From contig QYLO01000006.1 in the NCBI GenBank assembly GCA_022766165.1, positions 1 to 64,000 of the forward strand: a stretch of DNA of 64,000 nucleotides, read 5' to 3'. The first letter of the stretch is position 1. Each line of letters starts with the position of its first letter. This DNA comes from Candidatus Electrothrix gigas (GTDB taxonomy: Bacteria > Desulfobacterota > Desulfobulbia > Desulfobulbales > Desulfobulbaceae). Below the pieces are notes generated by a model. It was not told the origin of the DNA, made no database searches, and saw nothing but the letters and a program-made list of their open reading frames with translations. Both the position numbers and the translations under genes were made by a program. Shown here piece after piece: positions 1 through 8,900 of the stretch.

Positions 1-1
1 T

Positions 2-130
2 GGATATCTGCTTGCACCGGGAGGAAAGAAGTACACGCTGACAGCGGGAATGCTGGCTGATCTCGGCCCCGGAGCCTCTGTGCTGGAAGTAGGCTGCGGC
101 ATGGGCTGTACTGCGGTGGAGTTGGCCTGA
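2..130 (+). pseudogene. Class I SAM-dependent methyltransferase, internal fragment
   Basis: The reading frame enters from the left edge and stops at 128-130. It encodes about 42 residues ending in VLEVGCGMGCTAVELA, which is methyltransferase motif I (the SAM-binding GxGxG loop). The region before it (PGGKKYTLTAGMLADLGPG) fits the helix that normally precedes that loop. The protein ends immediately after motif I, so motifs II-IV and the substrate part are missing. Downstream DNA encodes an unrelated protein tail in another frame, so this is a truncated gene or a rearrangement or assembly junction. The upstream part lies outside the window. The substrate cannot be inferred. Confidence 0.6.
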
Positions 131-522
131 ATGCCGAGTATTGGATTGACGAAACGCATCTGGACAGCAAAACCGGTCATAAGGTGTTTAATTACGAACG
201 CAGTGCTGTTGTCAAGTTGATGTGGCTGCTCAGGAACGACAAAAGGAACCCGCTCAGTGATGAAGCGCGGGAGTGTGCGGAATCGGCTCTTGAAAAAATG
301 GTGAGAGTTGATCGTATCCTTGCTGAGATCGTAATTGCCGAGGCCGAAGAAGCGGAGGTCCCGGACAGGAAGCTGAGGCATTTTAACAAGCGTGTCGCCA
401 AGGTGAAAGAAGAAATGAAGAAAGGTGATGTCTCCCGGGATGCCGGCAGGTTCGATAAAGCGATCACCCGTTACAGGAACGCATGGAAACATGCCTGCTA
501 TGCTCTCAGATTAACAGAATAA
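121..522 (+). pseudogene. C-terminal fragment of a large repeat/PKD-type surface protein
   Basis: The frame is open from base 61 to the stop at 520-522, but similarity to a protein tail begins only near base 127 (LNAEYWIDETHLDSKTGHKV). The rest is a charged, helical segment of about 115 residues. From memory, this pattern (a W-x-D-x-x-H-L segment, then K/E-rich helices ending in an A-W-K-H-A motif) occurs at the very C-terminus of long multidomain surface proteins of Desulfobacterota. That is family recollection, not a search result. No start codon or ribosome site precedes it, and it abuts the methyltransferase fragment, so it is most likely a 3' remnant. A GTG at 184 could start a 112-residue protein, but nothing supports that start. 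Confidence 0.45.
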
Positions 523-661
523 ACGATTGATTGAGCAGTTCTTCTTCCGTCCGGTCAATCGGATGCAGCAATCATGCAGGGTCTGTTTTCAGGCTCTGCA
601 TTTTTTTTGACACCGATTCCACGTGGTTTAACTGTTCATCTGTGCCATTGGTGCAGATATT

Positions 662-1882
662 TCAGGAAGACAGCGCAACCGCCCTGCATAATGCGCTGGT
701 GAGTCTGCTTACATCTTCACTGTTGATAATATAGGGCGGCATCAGATAGATGAGTCGGTTAAAAGGACGAATCCAGACGCCCTGATCAACAAAGAATTTT
801 TGTAATAATGCCATATTGATTGGTTTGTGCATTTCCACAACACCGATAGCCCCAAGAACTCGGACATCTGCCACATTGGCTGCATTTTTTGCCGGTTCAA
901 GCTCATGCCACAGCTGTTGTTCAAGAGCCTGTATTTTTTTGCGCCAGTTGTTGTGCAGGAGGAGCTTGATGGAGGCAATGGCAACTGCACAGGCCAAAGG
1001 GTTCCCCATAAAGGTAGGGCCATGCATAAACAGACCAGGTTTTCCCTGCGAAAGAGTTTGAGCAACTTGGTTTGAACAGAGCGTGGCAGCCAAGGTCATA
1101 TAGCCACCAGTCAGCGCTTTGCCCAAGCAGCAGATATCAGGACTCACACCGGCATGTTCTGCTGCAAAGAGTTTGCCTGTACGCCCGAATCCAGTGGCGA
1201 TTTCATCAAATATCAGAAGAATATCATAGTGGTTGCAGAGTTTGCGTAGCTCTCTCAGGTATTGAGGGTGATAGAACCACATACCACCTGCCCCTTGGAC
1301 GATTGGTTCCAGAATAACAGCAGCGATTTCCTCATGATGCTCTGCTAAAAGTTCATCCAGAGGTGCGATATCATCCTGTTGCCAATCCCTGTCACCTGTT
1401 CCTGTGCTGAAGCGGCATTGGGGGCGGGGAGCAAAGAATTGTTTAGGTAGCGTCTCAGAGAAAACCGTATGCATGCCGGTTATCGGGTCACAGACTGACA
1501 TGGCATGAAAGGTATCGCCATGATATCCTCCACGTACTGTGAGAAAGCGTGTCTTCTTCTTGCGTTCTCTGGCGTGCTGATACTGAAGGGCCATTTTAAG
1601 GGCTACTTCCACGGACACGGAACCTGAATCACAGAGAAAGACCTTATCCAGGCCAGTTGGTGTTAATTCGACCAGCAAGCGGCATAACTCTACAGCAGGC
1701 TCATGGGTGAACCCACCAAACATGACATGGGCGACTTTATCTGTTTGTTCGCTGAGAGCAGCATTAAGGACTGGATGGTTATATCCGTGGATAGCTGCCC
1801 ACCAGGAGGACATGCCGTCAATCAGTTCTCGTCCATCCTCTAAGGTGATACGAACGCTATCTGCTGACGTAACCGGATACAC
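662..1882 (-). CDS. bioA: Adenosylmethionine-8-amino-7-oxononanoate aminotransferase (biotin synthesis)
   Basis: This PLP enzyme moves the SAM amino group to KAPA to make DAPA, the antepenultimate step of biotin synthesis, in the cytoplasm. Counting from the GTG at 1882, the PLP-binding lysine is K255 (LGKALTGG) and the cofactor-binding aspartate is D226 in [30 protein letters not shown] near the N-terminus is typical of BioA. The GTG start is probably not the real one. In-frame DNA upstream, to about 1955, encodes [14 protein letters not shown], the conserved BioA N-terminus that carries the active-site tyrosine. No ATG, GTG or TTG occurs in that frame before a stop at 2033-2035. Either a non-canonical start (ATA at 2009-2011) or a frameshift is involved. 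No other biotin gene is nearby. Confidence 0.93.
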   Translation of the reverse strand: MYPVTSADSVRITLEDGRELIDGMSSWWAAIHGYNHPVLNAALSEQTDKVAHVMFGGFTHEPAVELCRLLVELTPTGLDKVFLCDSGSVSVEVALKMALQYQHARERKKKTRFLTVRGGYHGDTFHAMSVCDPITGMHTVFSETLPKQFFAPRPQCRFSTGTGDRDWQQDDIAPLDELLAEHHEEIAAVILEPIVQGAGGMWFYHPQYLRELRKLCNHYDILLIFDEIATGFGRTGKLFAAEHAGVSPDICCLGKALTGGYMTLAATLCSNQVAQTLSQGKPGLFMHGPTFMGNPLACAVAIASIKLLLHNNWRKKIQALEQQLWHELEPAKNAANVADVRVLGAIGVVEMHKPINMALLQKFFVDQGVWIRPFNRLIYLMPPYIINSEDVSRLTSALCRAVALSS

Positions 1883-2007
1883 CGGAAGTGGATTCTGGAT
1901 GGAGGTGTAGGGATGCCAGATATGCTGTCGGTCAAAGGCAAGTTGCCTGCTTGTTGTGGGAAGGGGGTGTTTCCAAGAGTTGTGTAAGACGGTGAGACCG
2001 AGTTCTG

Positions 2008-2514
2008 CTATTTTTTTTTCGACTCGTTCTTTTCAGTAGAAGTCTTGGCAGAGGCAGAGGTATGTATTTTTTGAGAGGACAAACTCCCTGTTGTCTGTTT
2101 GCGCGAGCTGGAATGAATTTCACCCTCAAGGGAGGCTCCCGATTCAACAGTAAGATTTTGTGATTTGAGAATACCGTTCACCTCAGAAGTCGCATGCACT
2201 GTTACAACCTCAGCAACAACATTTCCTTCAATTTTTCCGTGACAGACCAAGGTCGTCACCGTAATATTGCCCACTACTTGAGCGGTATCACTGAGAATAA
2301 GATATTCTCCGGTAATATCTCCTTCAACCTTGCCGTCAAAGCGGGCTTTTCCTTTAAAACGGATCTCGCCATTGATAACCATCTCTTTGGCAAGAACGCT
2401 CGCTATGGGATCTTTTTCGTTTTTCACTACTTTTTTCTCCTGAGGTGTGCGTATCTCATTCCTGATCGGTGCAACTTTTTCAACTTTTTTTTCTTCTTTC
2501 TTAAATAAGGCCAT
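2008..2514 (-). CDS. Bactofilin (polymer-forming cytoskeletal protein)
   Basis: Bactofilins polymerise without nucleotide into filaments at the inner membrane and position cell-wall enzymes. Residues about 36-135 form the family's beta-helical core, with repeating short strands such as [21 protein letters not shown] and [16 protein letters not shown]. The lysine/glutamate-rich N-terminus ([13 protein letters not shown]) and the Ser/Lys-rich tail are the usual disordered ends. The gene lies 25 bp downstream of an M23 peptidase on the same strand, the classic bactofilin-peptidase pairing. The ATG is preceded by a purine-rich GGAGACATT. The stop codon lies in a run of nine A residues next to the unclear 5' end of bioA. 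Confidence 0.92.
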   Translation of the reverse strand: MALFKKEEKKVEKVAPIRNEIRTPQEKKVVKNEKDPIASVLAKEMVINGEIRFKGKARFDGKVEGDITGEYLILSDTAQVVGNITVTTLVCHGKIEGNVVAEVVTVHATSEVNGILKSQNLTVESGASLEGEIHSSSRKQTTGSLSSQKIHTSASAKTSTEKNESKKK

Positions 2515-2539
2515 TGATGTAATGTCTCCTCATCGCAGA

Positions 2540-3667
2540 CTATTCAGGTACGGTAAATGATAATTTGGCTACGGATAGGTATTTGTTGGGGTTAATGGGT
2601 TCTTTGTTATAACGAACCTCATAGTGCAGATGAGGACCTGTAGAGCGACCAGTATTGCCCAACAGCCCTAGCACTTGTCCCCGTTGAACTTTTACACCCT
2701 CTTTTACCAGTCTTTTGCTCAGATGTCCAAAGACCGTTTCATATCCGTTACCATGACGGAGAATAACATAGTTTCCAAAACCATTCTTCTCATAGGATGA
2801 TGTTTTGACTATTCCGTCTGCTGTGGCCTTAATTTTTTGCCCTATTTTTCCTTTCAGGTCAATACCTGGATGAAATGCGAGGCGATTATTAAAGGGGTCA
2901 GAACGGGGGCCAAAATCACTGGTCACCTTGCCTTTGACGGGATAGCCTAATGGCATTTTTTTAATAGTTTCTATATAGTTGTCGCTCTTAGTAAGCAGGA
3001 TTTCGCTGTATTTTTTATCAACGGCAATAAAGGGGCCACCACTGTTGGCTGTTCTCTGTTTACCAACTTTAACATCCACTCCTATGCGACTCATAACCGA
3101 TTCTATCATTCGGCTCCGTTCGTTCAGGCGTACAGCGGTTTTCTCAAGAGATTTTATCATTCGGCTCCGTTCATCAAGAAGGCGCACAGCGGTTTTCTCT
3201 AGAACATCTTGTTTTTTCCGTTTTTCCTTTTTAAGTGCTGCAAGCAAATCTGCAATTTTTAGGGCAGCTGAACTATCAGCCGAGGCAATTTCTTCCTCAT
3301 AGCGACAGATAATGTTCTCTTTTTCTTCCTTGAGATGCTGAATTTCAGCGTGATATGCGTCTTCCTTGGCCCGCCAAACATTTTGCTGTGCAACAAGCTG
3401 TTCTTTTAAATTTCGGTCAAAATTTTCTGAGAGTTCTCTGAGTGCATCAGCCTGAAGTAACGTCTTGAGAGCAAGAGATTTTTTTTCTTGAAAGAGAGCT
3501 ATTCCCAGCCACGTACCGACAGTAAGGGTTATCAGAATAGAGAGGATAATAGCTATGATGAGAACTAAATGATCCCGACGAACAACAAAGGATAAGCCAG
3601 CTCCCACCTCACCGGTGATAACAAAATGAAGCCTTTGAGGGATCATTGAATATGCTAGCTTTTTCAT
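2540..3667 (-). CDS. Membrane-anchored M23 family metallopeptidase (bactofilin partner)
   Basis: Likely a periplasmic peptidoglycan endopeptidase or an amidase activator. One transmembrane helix lies at about residues 33-57 (LVLIIAIILSILITLTVGTW). A long coiled coil of about 130 residues follows, then the M23 (LytM) domain at about 245-365. Zinc ligands are visible: H266 and D270 in HPGIDLKG, and H346-x-H348 in PHLHYEV, so it should be catalytically competent. The coiled coil contains an internal duplication (LERSRMI-type segments: ERSRMIKSLEKTAVRL, then ERSRMIESV), also seen as a DNA direct repeat near 3105 and 3156. It precedes bactofilin in the same operon. DipM-, MreC- or LmdC-like partners of bactofilins have this architecture. 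Confidence 0.9.
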   Translation of the reverse strand: MKKLAYSMIPQRLHFVITGEVGAGLSFVVRRDHLVLIIAIILSILITLTVGTWLGIALFQEKKSLALKTLLQADALRELSENFDRNLKEQLVAQQNVWRAKEDAYHAEIQHLKEEKENIICRYEEEIASADSSAALKIADLLAALKKEKRKKQDVLEKTAVRLLDERSRMIKSLEKTAVRLNERSRMIESVMSRIGVDVKVGKQRTANSGGPFIAVDKKYSEILLTKSDNYIETIKKMPLGYPVKGKVTSDFGPRSDPFNNRLAFHPGIDLKGKIGQKIKATADGIVKTSSYEKNGFGNYVILRHGNGYETVFGHLSKRLVKEGVKVQRGQVLGLLGNTGRSTGPHLHYEVRYNKEPINPNKYLSVAKLSFTVPE

Positions 3668-3719
3668 GATATAAATAGACAGATTTAATTTAACAACAAG
3701 CTCTTTTGGTATTCTTTTG

Positions 3720-3742
3720 GTATGAAAGACCCTCTTTCATAC
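3720..3742. other. Perfect 10-bp hairpin in the 300-bp gap 3668-3968
   Basis: GTATGAAAGA, then CCC, then TCTTTCATAC forms a perfect 10-bp stem with a 3-nt loop. It is preceded by a direct repeat of TCTTTTGGTAT (3702-3722). It lies upstream of the M23-bactofilin operon and downstream of the small gene at 3969. It has only a weak T-rich tail on the + strand, so it is more likely an operator or RNA structure than a terminator. I see no gene in the rest of the gap. Confidence 0.5.
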
Positions 3743-3968
3743 TTTATCATACTTATTCCGCTCTACAGAAGCGGAGAGGGGTGGGTGGTCACTTTCATCA
3801 TCTAGCCAACCTTCTTTACAGCCCCCACCCCAGAGCGATAAAACAGAGGTATTGAGAAAGACAAGCTCCTACTCTGTAGCTTATACGAAGAATGCTTCTC
3901 AGGGCAACTCAAAAAGAGAAAAAACATTGTACGAGAAGGAAAAAACTTTGTACCCTGCACAAAATATA

Positions 3969-4226
3969 TTAGCTATAATCAAGAACCCATTCCGGTATTC
4001 GACGTAAAATATAATCTGTTACCTCTTCTTTTCCCTTATCGCCCTTGCTTGGTGCAACATCTTCTATAACCTCATCGTAATCAAACCAACAGAGTTCCTT
4101 GTCCTGCGTTGAGTACACGGTAAAGATTCGATGGGTTGCATCGTCAATATCCTCTTCCTCCTGAATTGCTCCCACAATGTGTACAGCTTCTTCAAACGGA
4201 AGAAAACGAACTTCGTCATTGCTCAC
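3969..4226 (-). CDS. Small acidic protein of unknown function (85 aa)
   Basis: I do not recognise the family. The protein is soluble and acidic (rich in D and E, e.g. GAIQEEEDIDDATHR), with no signal peptide, membrane segment or cysteine cluster (a single Cys). It is preceded by GGAGAATATTGTG just before the ATG at 4226, a good ribosome site. It stands alone between rpmB and the M23-bactofilin pair. The mixed aromatic and acidic composition looks like a folded small domain rather than noise. Confidence 0.6.
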   Translation of the reverse strand: MSNDEVRFLPFEEAVHIVGAIQEEEDIDDATHRIFTVYSTQDKELCWFDYDEVIEDVAPSKGDKGKEEVTDYILRRIPEWVLDYS

Positions 4227-4343
4227 AATATTCTCCTGGAATATAGATATGTTTTAGTATACGTTGACAATAAAATCTCTGTAAACAAACACTTCCCTCT
4301 CCTCAAAGGTGGATAGAAAAATAGGAAAGGGATAGGGTCATAT

Positions 4344-4380
4344 AAAAAAAAGGGCGGAAGAAAAAGGATTTTCCTCGCCC
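4344..4380 (-). terminator. Rho-independent terminator of rpmB
   Basis: On the minus strand GGGCGAGGAAAATCC pairs with GGxxTTCCGCCC, and a run of eight T residues follows. It begins about 20 bp past the rpmB stop codon. Confidence 0.75.
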
Positions 4381-4401
4381 ATGAAGTGATAACGCACCAG
4401 G

Positions 4402-4596
4402 TCATGCAGGCTTAACAACAGCTCCAGAACGAATACAACGAGTGCAGACGAGCAGACGAGCAGTCTGACCACTATCAGTTACTGTTCTGACTTTTTGCAG
4501 ATTTGGCAACCAGCGTCGTTTTGTTTTATTATGAGCATGACTCACATTATTACCAGTTACCGGTCCTTTTCCACAGATTTCACATTTACGTGCCAT
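4402..4596 (-). CDS. rpmB: 50S ribosomal protein L28
   Basis: Large-subunit ribosomal protein of 64 residues. It opens with [29 protein letters not shown] without interruption, the L28 signature, and ends [17 protein letters not shown]. Both CxxC pairs (CEIC and CTRC) are present, so this is the zinc-binding C+ form. An AAGGAG ribosome site lies ahead of the ATG. It has its own promoter (4644-4672) and terminator (4344-4380), so it is monocistronic. Confidence 0.98.
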   Translation of the reverse strand: MARKCEICGKGPVTGNNVSHAHNKTKRRWLPNLQKVRTVTDSGQTARLLVCTRCIRSGAVVKPA

Positions 4597-4643
4597 GATA
4601 TATATACTCCTTACCTTACAACGGGTTATTTGTTAAATTAAAC

Positions 4644-4672
4644 ATTATACATACAAGAATTAAAAAAGGCAA
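4644..4672 (-). promoter_or_regulatory. Sigma-70-type promoter for rpmB
   Basis: On the minus strand TTGCCT (4672-4667) is followed after 17 bp by a perfect TATAAT (4649-4644), about 48 bp upstream of the rpmB start. Confidence 0.7.
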
Positions 4673-4823
4673 TGTTTTTTCCATAGATATCCATGATCAA
4701 TTCAATCCTCAATTTAAGTCCAATTTGAGCAAATGCTGAAGAGTAACCATGCTGTACAGTGAAGAAAAAAGTATTTCAAAAAGAATATTCCCTGCTGCTA
4801 ATGGCCGGGCGTATAGGGTAAAC

Positions 4824-4853
4824 GCATAAGGATGTATAAGGACGTATAAGGAC
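4824..4853 (+). repeat. Three 10-bp tandem units in the gap 4597-4973
   Basis: GCATAAGGAT, GTATAAGGAC and GTATAAGGAC lie in tandem, followed by GCAAAG. They sit about 120 bp upstream of the receiver-GGDEF gene and could be a regulator-binding array or a slippage product. Apart from this and the rpmB promoter I see no gene in the gap. Confidence 0.55.
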
Positions 4854-4973
4854 GCAAAGCGTATTACCTTTTCAATAACAGACTTATAACATATAATATG
4901 AGTGCTATCTATATACCCGGCCTTATATTTTTATTTTTTCAAGAACTTATGTTCTAATTGATAGGAAAGTTGC

Positions 4974-5966
4974 ATGGCGTCTCAGGCGAGTATACTCATT
5001 GTTGATGATAAAATAAACAACCTCATAGCATTAGAAGATACTTTCAGTCATATTGATGCGGCCTTTATTAAGGCAACCAGTGGGAACGGTGCGCTACGAG
5101 AGGTGTTGCGACATGACTTTGCCTTGGCTATTCTTGATGTGCAGATGCCAGAAATGGATGGGTACGAGCTTGCCCGACTTATCAGGAGCAGAAAGCGGAC
5201 ATCCCAGCTTCCTATTATTTTTCTCTCCGCAATCTACTCAGATGACTTTCATATCTTTAAAGGATATGAATCTGGAGCGGTTGATTTCATTCCAAAACCT
5301 TTTTCTCCAGAGATTCTTGCAGGAAAAATTCGATTTTTTATAGAAATATACTTTCAGAAGATCACACTCAAGGAGACTATCCTTGAACTTGAGAGAACCA
5401 AAAGATTGGTTTTAGAGCAGAACGAGCAACTCAAACAACTCTCCACCCATGATGATCTTACAGGGCTTTACAATCGTCGTCATCTAGTCATCTCTCTTGA
5501 ACAAGAGTTTAGCCGTTGTTGTCGTCATGGAACAGAGCTTTCCCTTATTATGCTTGACCTTGATCATTTTAAAAGCATTAACGACAACTTTGGGCATGAG
5601 TTTGGTGATTATGTGTTGAAAGAATTTTCTGCACTCTTACAGGTAAGTGTTCGTACGTCCGATCTTGTGTTTCGTTTTGGTGGAGAGGAGTTTATTGTTC
5701 TTTTGCCGCAGACTGCTGCGGACGGTGCAGCGAAGACAGCTGAGAAGATACGGCGAAACTGTGCGGAAGGAATGATTGATGATGGAAATTATGCGGTCAA
5801 GATAACGGTTAGTATTGGAGTAACATCGTATGATCAAACAATGCATGCCACGGCAAGCTGTATGATTTCTTTTGCAGATAAGGCACTGTATCAGGCAAAG
5901 GAAAACGGAAGAAATAAAGTTATGATCTATCGGGGAAAAAATATCCCGTTTGGAGAAATTCTATGA
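4974..5966 (+). CDS. Response regulator with GGDEF diguanylate cyclase output
   Basis: The protein makes c-di-GMP when its receiver is phosphorylated. The receiver domain (residues 5-122) has the acidic pair DD11-12, phospho-acceptor D55 (AILDVQMPEMDG) and K108 (FIPKPF). A short coiled linker (about 130-158) leads to the GGDEF domain (160-322). The active site is GGEEF at 236-240 and is intact. RTSD (227-230), five residues ahead, is the product-inhibition I-site. It is the first gene of the four-gene operon and its stop overlaps the start of the hybrid kinase (ATGA), so its phosphate most likely comes from that kinase. Confidence 0.95.
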   Translation: MASQASILIVDDKINNLIALEDTFSHIDAAFIKATSGNGALREVLRHDFALAILDVQMPEMDGYELARLIRSRKRTSQLPIIFLSAIYSDDFHIFKGYESGAVDFIPKPFSPEILAGKIRFFIEIYFQKITLKETILELERTKRLVLEQNEQLKQLSTHDDLTGLYNRRHLVISLEQEFSRCCRHGTELSLIMLDLDHFKSINDNFGHEFGDYVLKEFSALLQVSVRTSDLVFRFGGEEFIVLLPQTAADGAAKTAEKIRRNCAEGMIDDGNYAVKITVSIGVTSYDQTMHATASCMISFADKALYQAKENGRNKVMIYRGKNIPFGEIL

Positions 5967-8900
5967 GATTCAATCTGAATGCGCAGTTGATTCTTTCTCA
6001 TCTTGGCATGGGAATTATTCCTTTATTGGTTATTAGCGCTGTGATCTGGCTGACTGTTGCAGACAGCTTTGAGACAATTGGGAACAAGGGCATCTCTGCA
6101 GTGGAACATGCCGCCTATGAAAAACTCACAACGATGTGCAGTATAAAGGAAAAACAGATAGCCTATCTCTTCCGAGTCATGGAAGGCCAGATGTACATGT
6201 TACGGGATAATGCCTGGCTCCAGGAGACCTTTACCGCCTTTGACAAAGAGTTCAGAGCTGCTGGCAACTCAGTGGATACAGATGAATGGAACTCGTTGGC
6301 CTTAGTAAACGATGTTCTCTTTCAGTATATCTGTGTTCATTTTGACTGGAATAATTTCTATTTGATCAATCGGGATGGGAAGATAATTTACTCTATGCAG
6401 AAGTCTTCTGATCTGGGCATGGCATTGGATAAGAATCCCTTACAAAATACATCGCTCGGCAAGGCGTATGCGCAGCTACGTCAGGAGGGTGACCGCGATA
6501 TAACCTTTGGAGACTATGCTCCCTACCCACCACTGCAGAATCTTCCATCTGCTTTTTTGGTTACCCGAATACATGACAGTATAGGGGGAACGCAAGAGGT
6601 GGTTGGGTATTTGGCTGTCCAGCCCTCTGCTGAGGCATTACGGAATATGATTAAAATGGCCTCAAGTAAGAAGGGTTCTCTTGAAGCCTATCTTGTTGGT
6701 GCTGATGGATACATGCGTTCAGATTCTGTTTTAGACCCTGAAAATTACAGTCGAGCAGCATCGTTTGGACAGAACAATAAAGTTGATACCGTGGCTAAAA
6801 AAAATGCCATCAAAGGAAAAAAAGGCACAGGTGTTATCCAGGATTATAGAGGAAAAGAAGTACTTTCTTCTTGGGCACCTATTGAGGTGCTTGGGACCCG
6901 CTGGGCACTTATCTGCGAGGTGTCTGAAGTAGAGGCTATGAAGTCAAGGACAGCTATGAACACTATCTCGACAAATGTTGAGAATCAGGTAAGAAAAAAA
7001 GTGTTCACAGGTATTCTTTTAACCTTTGTTATCGTTGGGATTATTGCTTGGTTCATTGTCCGATCAATCAGTCGTCCGATTATGCAGGCCGCCGAGATAG
7101 CTGACAGTATTGCTGCTGGTGATTTTCATCGCCGTCTTAGTATGGAGCGTAAAGATGAAATTGGTCAGATGGCCAATGCCTTGGATCGGATGGTGGAAAA
7201 GGTGGCAAACAACTTTCACGAAAAAACCGTCATGGCAGAACTTTCTGATCAGATGCGGGGAGAGCAGGATATTTCAACGCTGGCGACGCACATTATTACC
7301 CATTTAGCCAAGCTCTTTGATGCCCAGATGGCCTCTCTTTATATTGTTGATCAAGATGGTAAAACCATGACAATGAAGGGCAGTTATGCCTTTCATAAAC
7401 GCAAGGGCCTGAACAGCACTATACAAATTGGAGAGGGGATTGCTGGTCAGGCTGCGCTTGAGAACAATATGATTTCAATCACAGATCTTCCAGCAGATTA
7501 TGTTCGGATCAACTCCACGTTGGGGGATGCAACCCCGTGCAATGTGTTGGCTGTTCCGTTTAGTCATGAAGATATCGTACTCGGCGTGCTGGAGTTTGCC
7601 TCGTTTCAAGAGTTTTCAGATGAACAGATGGAGTTTTTTAACAACGTGACTGAGCATATTGCCATTGCCTTTCGGTCAGCACAGAGTAAACAGAAAGTGC
7701 AGAAACTTCTGGAAGAGACCCGGGAGCAGACAGAGGAACTGAAGCAGCAAAGTGAAGAACTTATGGCAACTAATGAAGAGCTGGAGTCACAGACCTCGGC
7801 TCTCAAAAAATTTCAGCAAGAACTGGAGAATCGGCAAGGAGAACTTAAGAAGTCTAATGCTGCTCTTGAAGAGAAATCAAAAGCTCTGCTCATTGAAAAA
7901 AAGAACATAAGAAAGCGTAATAAAGAACTGATTCTTGCAAAGGAAAAGATAGAGGAGCGTTCTAAGGATCTGGCGCTGGCCTCAAAATACAAATCCGAAT
8001 TTTTGGCCAATATGAGTCATGAGTTACGCACTCCGCTGAACAGTTTACTGCTGCTCTCTCAGTCGCTCAGAGATAACAGAGAAAAGAATCTCACTGAAAA
8101 GCAGCGAAAAGCAGCAGGAATCATCTTTGAGTCAGGCAATGACCTTCTTGATCTAATTAATGAAATTTTAGATTTATCCAAGATTGAGGCAGGGCAGATT
8201 GTCAAGGATGTAGAAAAAGTCTACTTGACTGAGCTGGTCGAAAACGCCCAAACCTTGTTCAGTCACATGGCAGAAAATAAGGGCGTGGCTTTTTCCGTGT
8301 CTCTTGCCGATGATCTGCCGCAGGTCATTTTTACTGATCGTAAACGGGTTGAGCAAATTTTAAAAAACTTTCTTGGAAACAGCATAAAGTTCACCTCTCA
8401 AGGCAGTATAGAGCTGACCTTTTCCCGGATGGAGGCAACAGCTCCTGTTCATTCAGAATCGTTGCACTCTGAGCAGGCTCTTGCCATTTCTGTCACGGAT
8501 ACAGGTATTGGTATCCCAGCAGAAAAACAGCGTTCTATTTTTGAGGCATTTCAACAGGCTGATGGCTCAACCGCTCGCAAATATGGTGGTACAGGTCTTG
8601 GTCTCTCTATTTCCAAAGAGTTGGCTGCGCTTCTTGGTGGTGAAATAGGACTGGTCAGTGAAGTTGGCAAAGGCTCCACCTTTACCCTGTATCTGCCTGT
8701 TGGGAAAATGCCTTCTTCCGAAGAGCAGAACGAGGAAAAAAGTACCCCGCAGAACATCCCTCCGGTTGAGCAGACAGCCTCTGCCCCTCAACCCTCTCAA
8801 GCTCCTCAAGCGACTGAGTTGAGGCCGTCATCAAATCAGCCATCAAATCAGCCGAACCAGTCATTGAACCAGCCGGATGAGAGGAATGAAACAGCGCAGG

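Noticed and set aside
531..734. Open frame upstream of bioA on the plus strand
   Set aside because: It runs into the 3' end of bioA, is Ser/Phe-rich and shows no ribosome site.
4824..4853. Possible CRISPR array
   Set aside because: Only three 10-bp units with no spacers; no cas gene in the window and no other array-like periodicity was seen.
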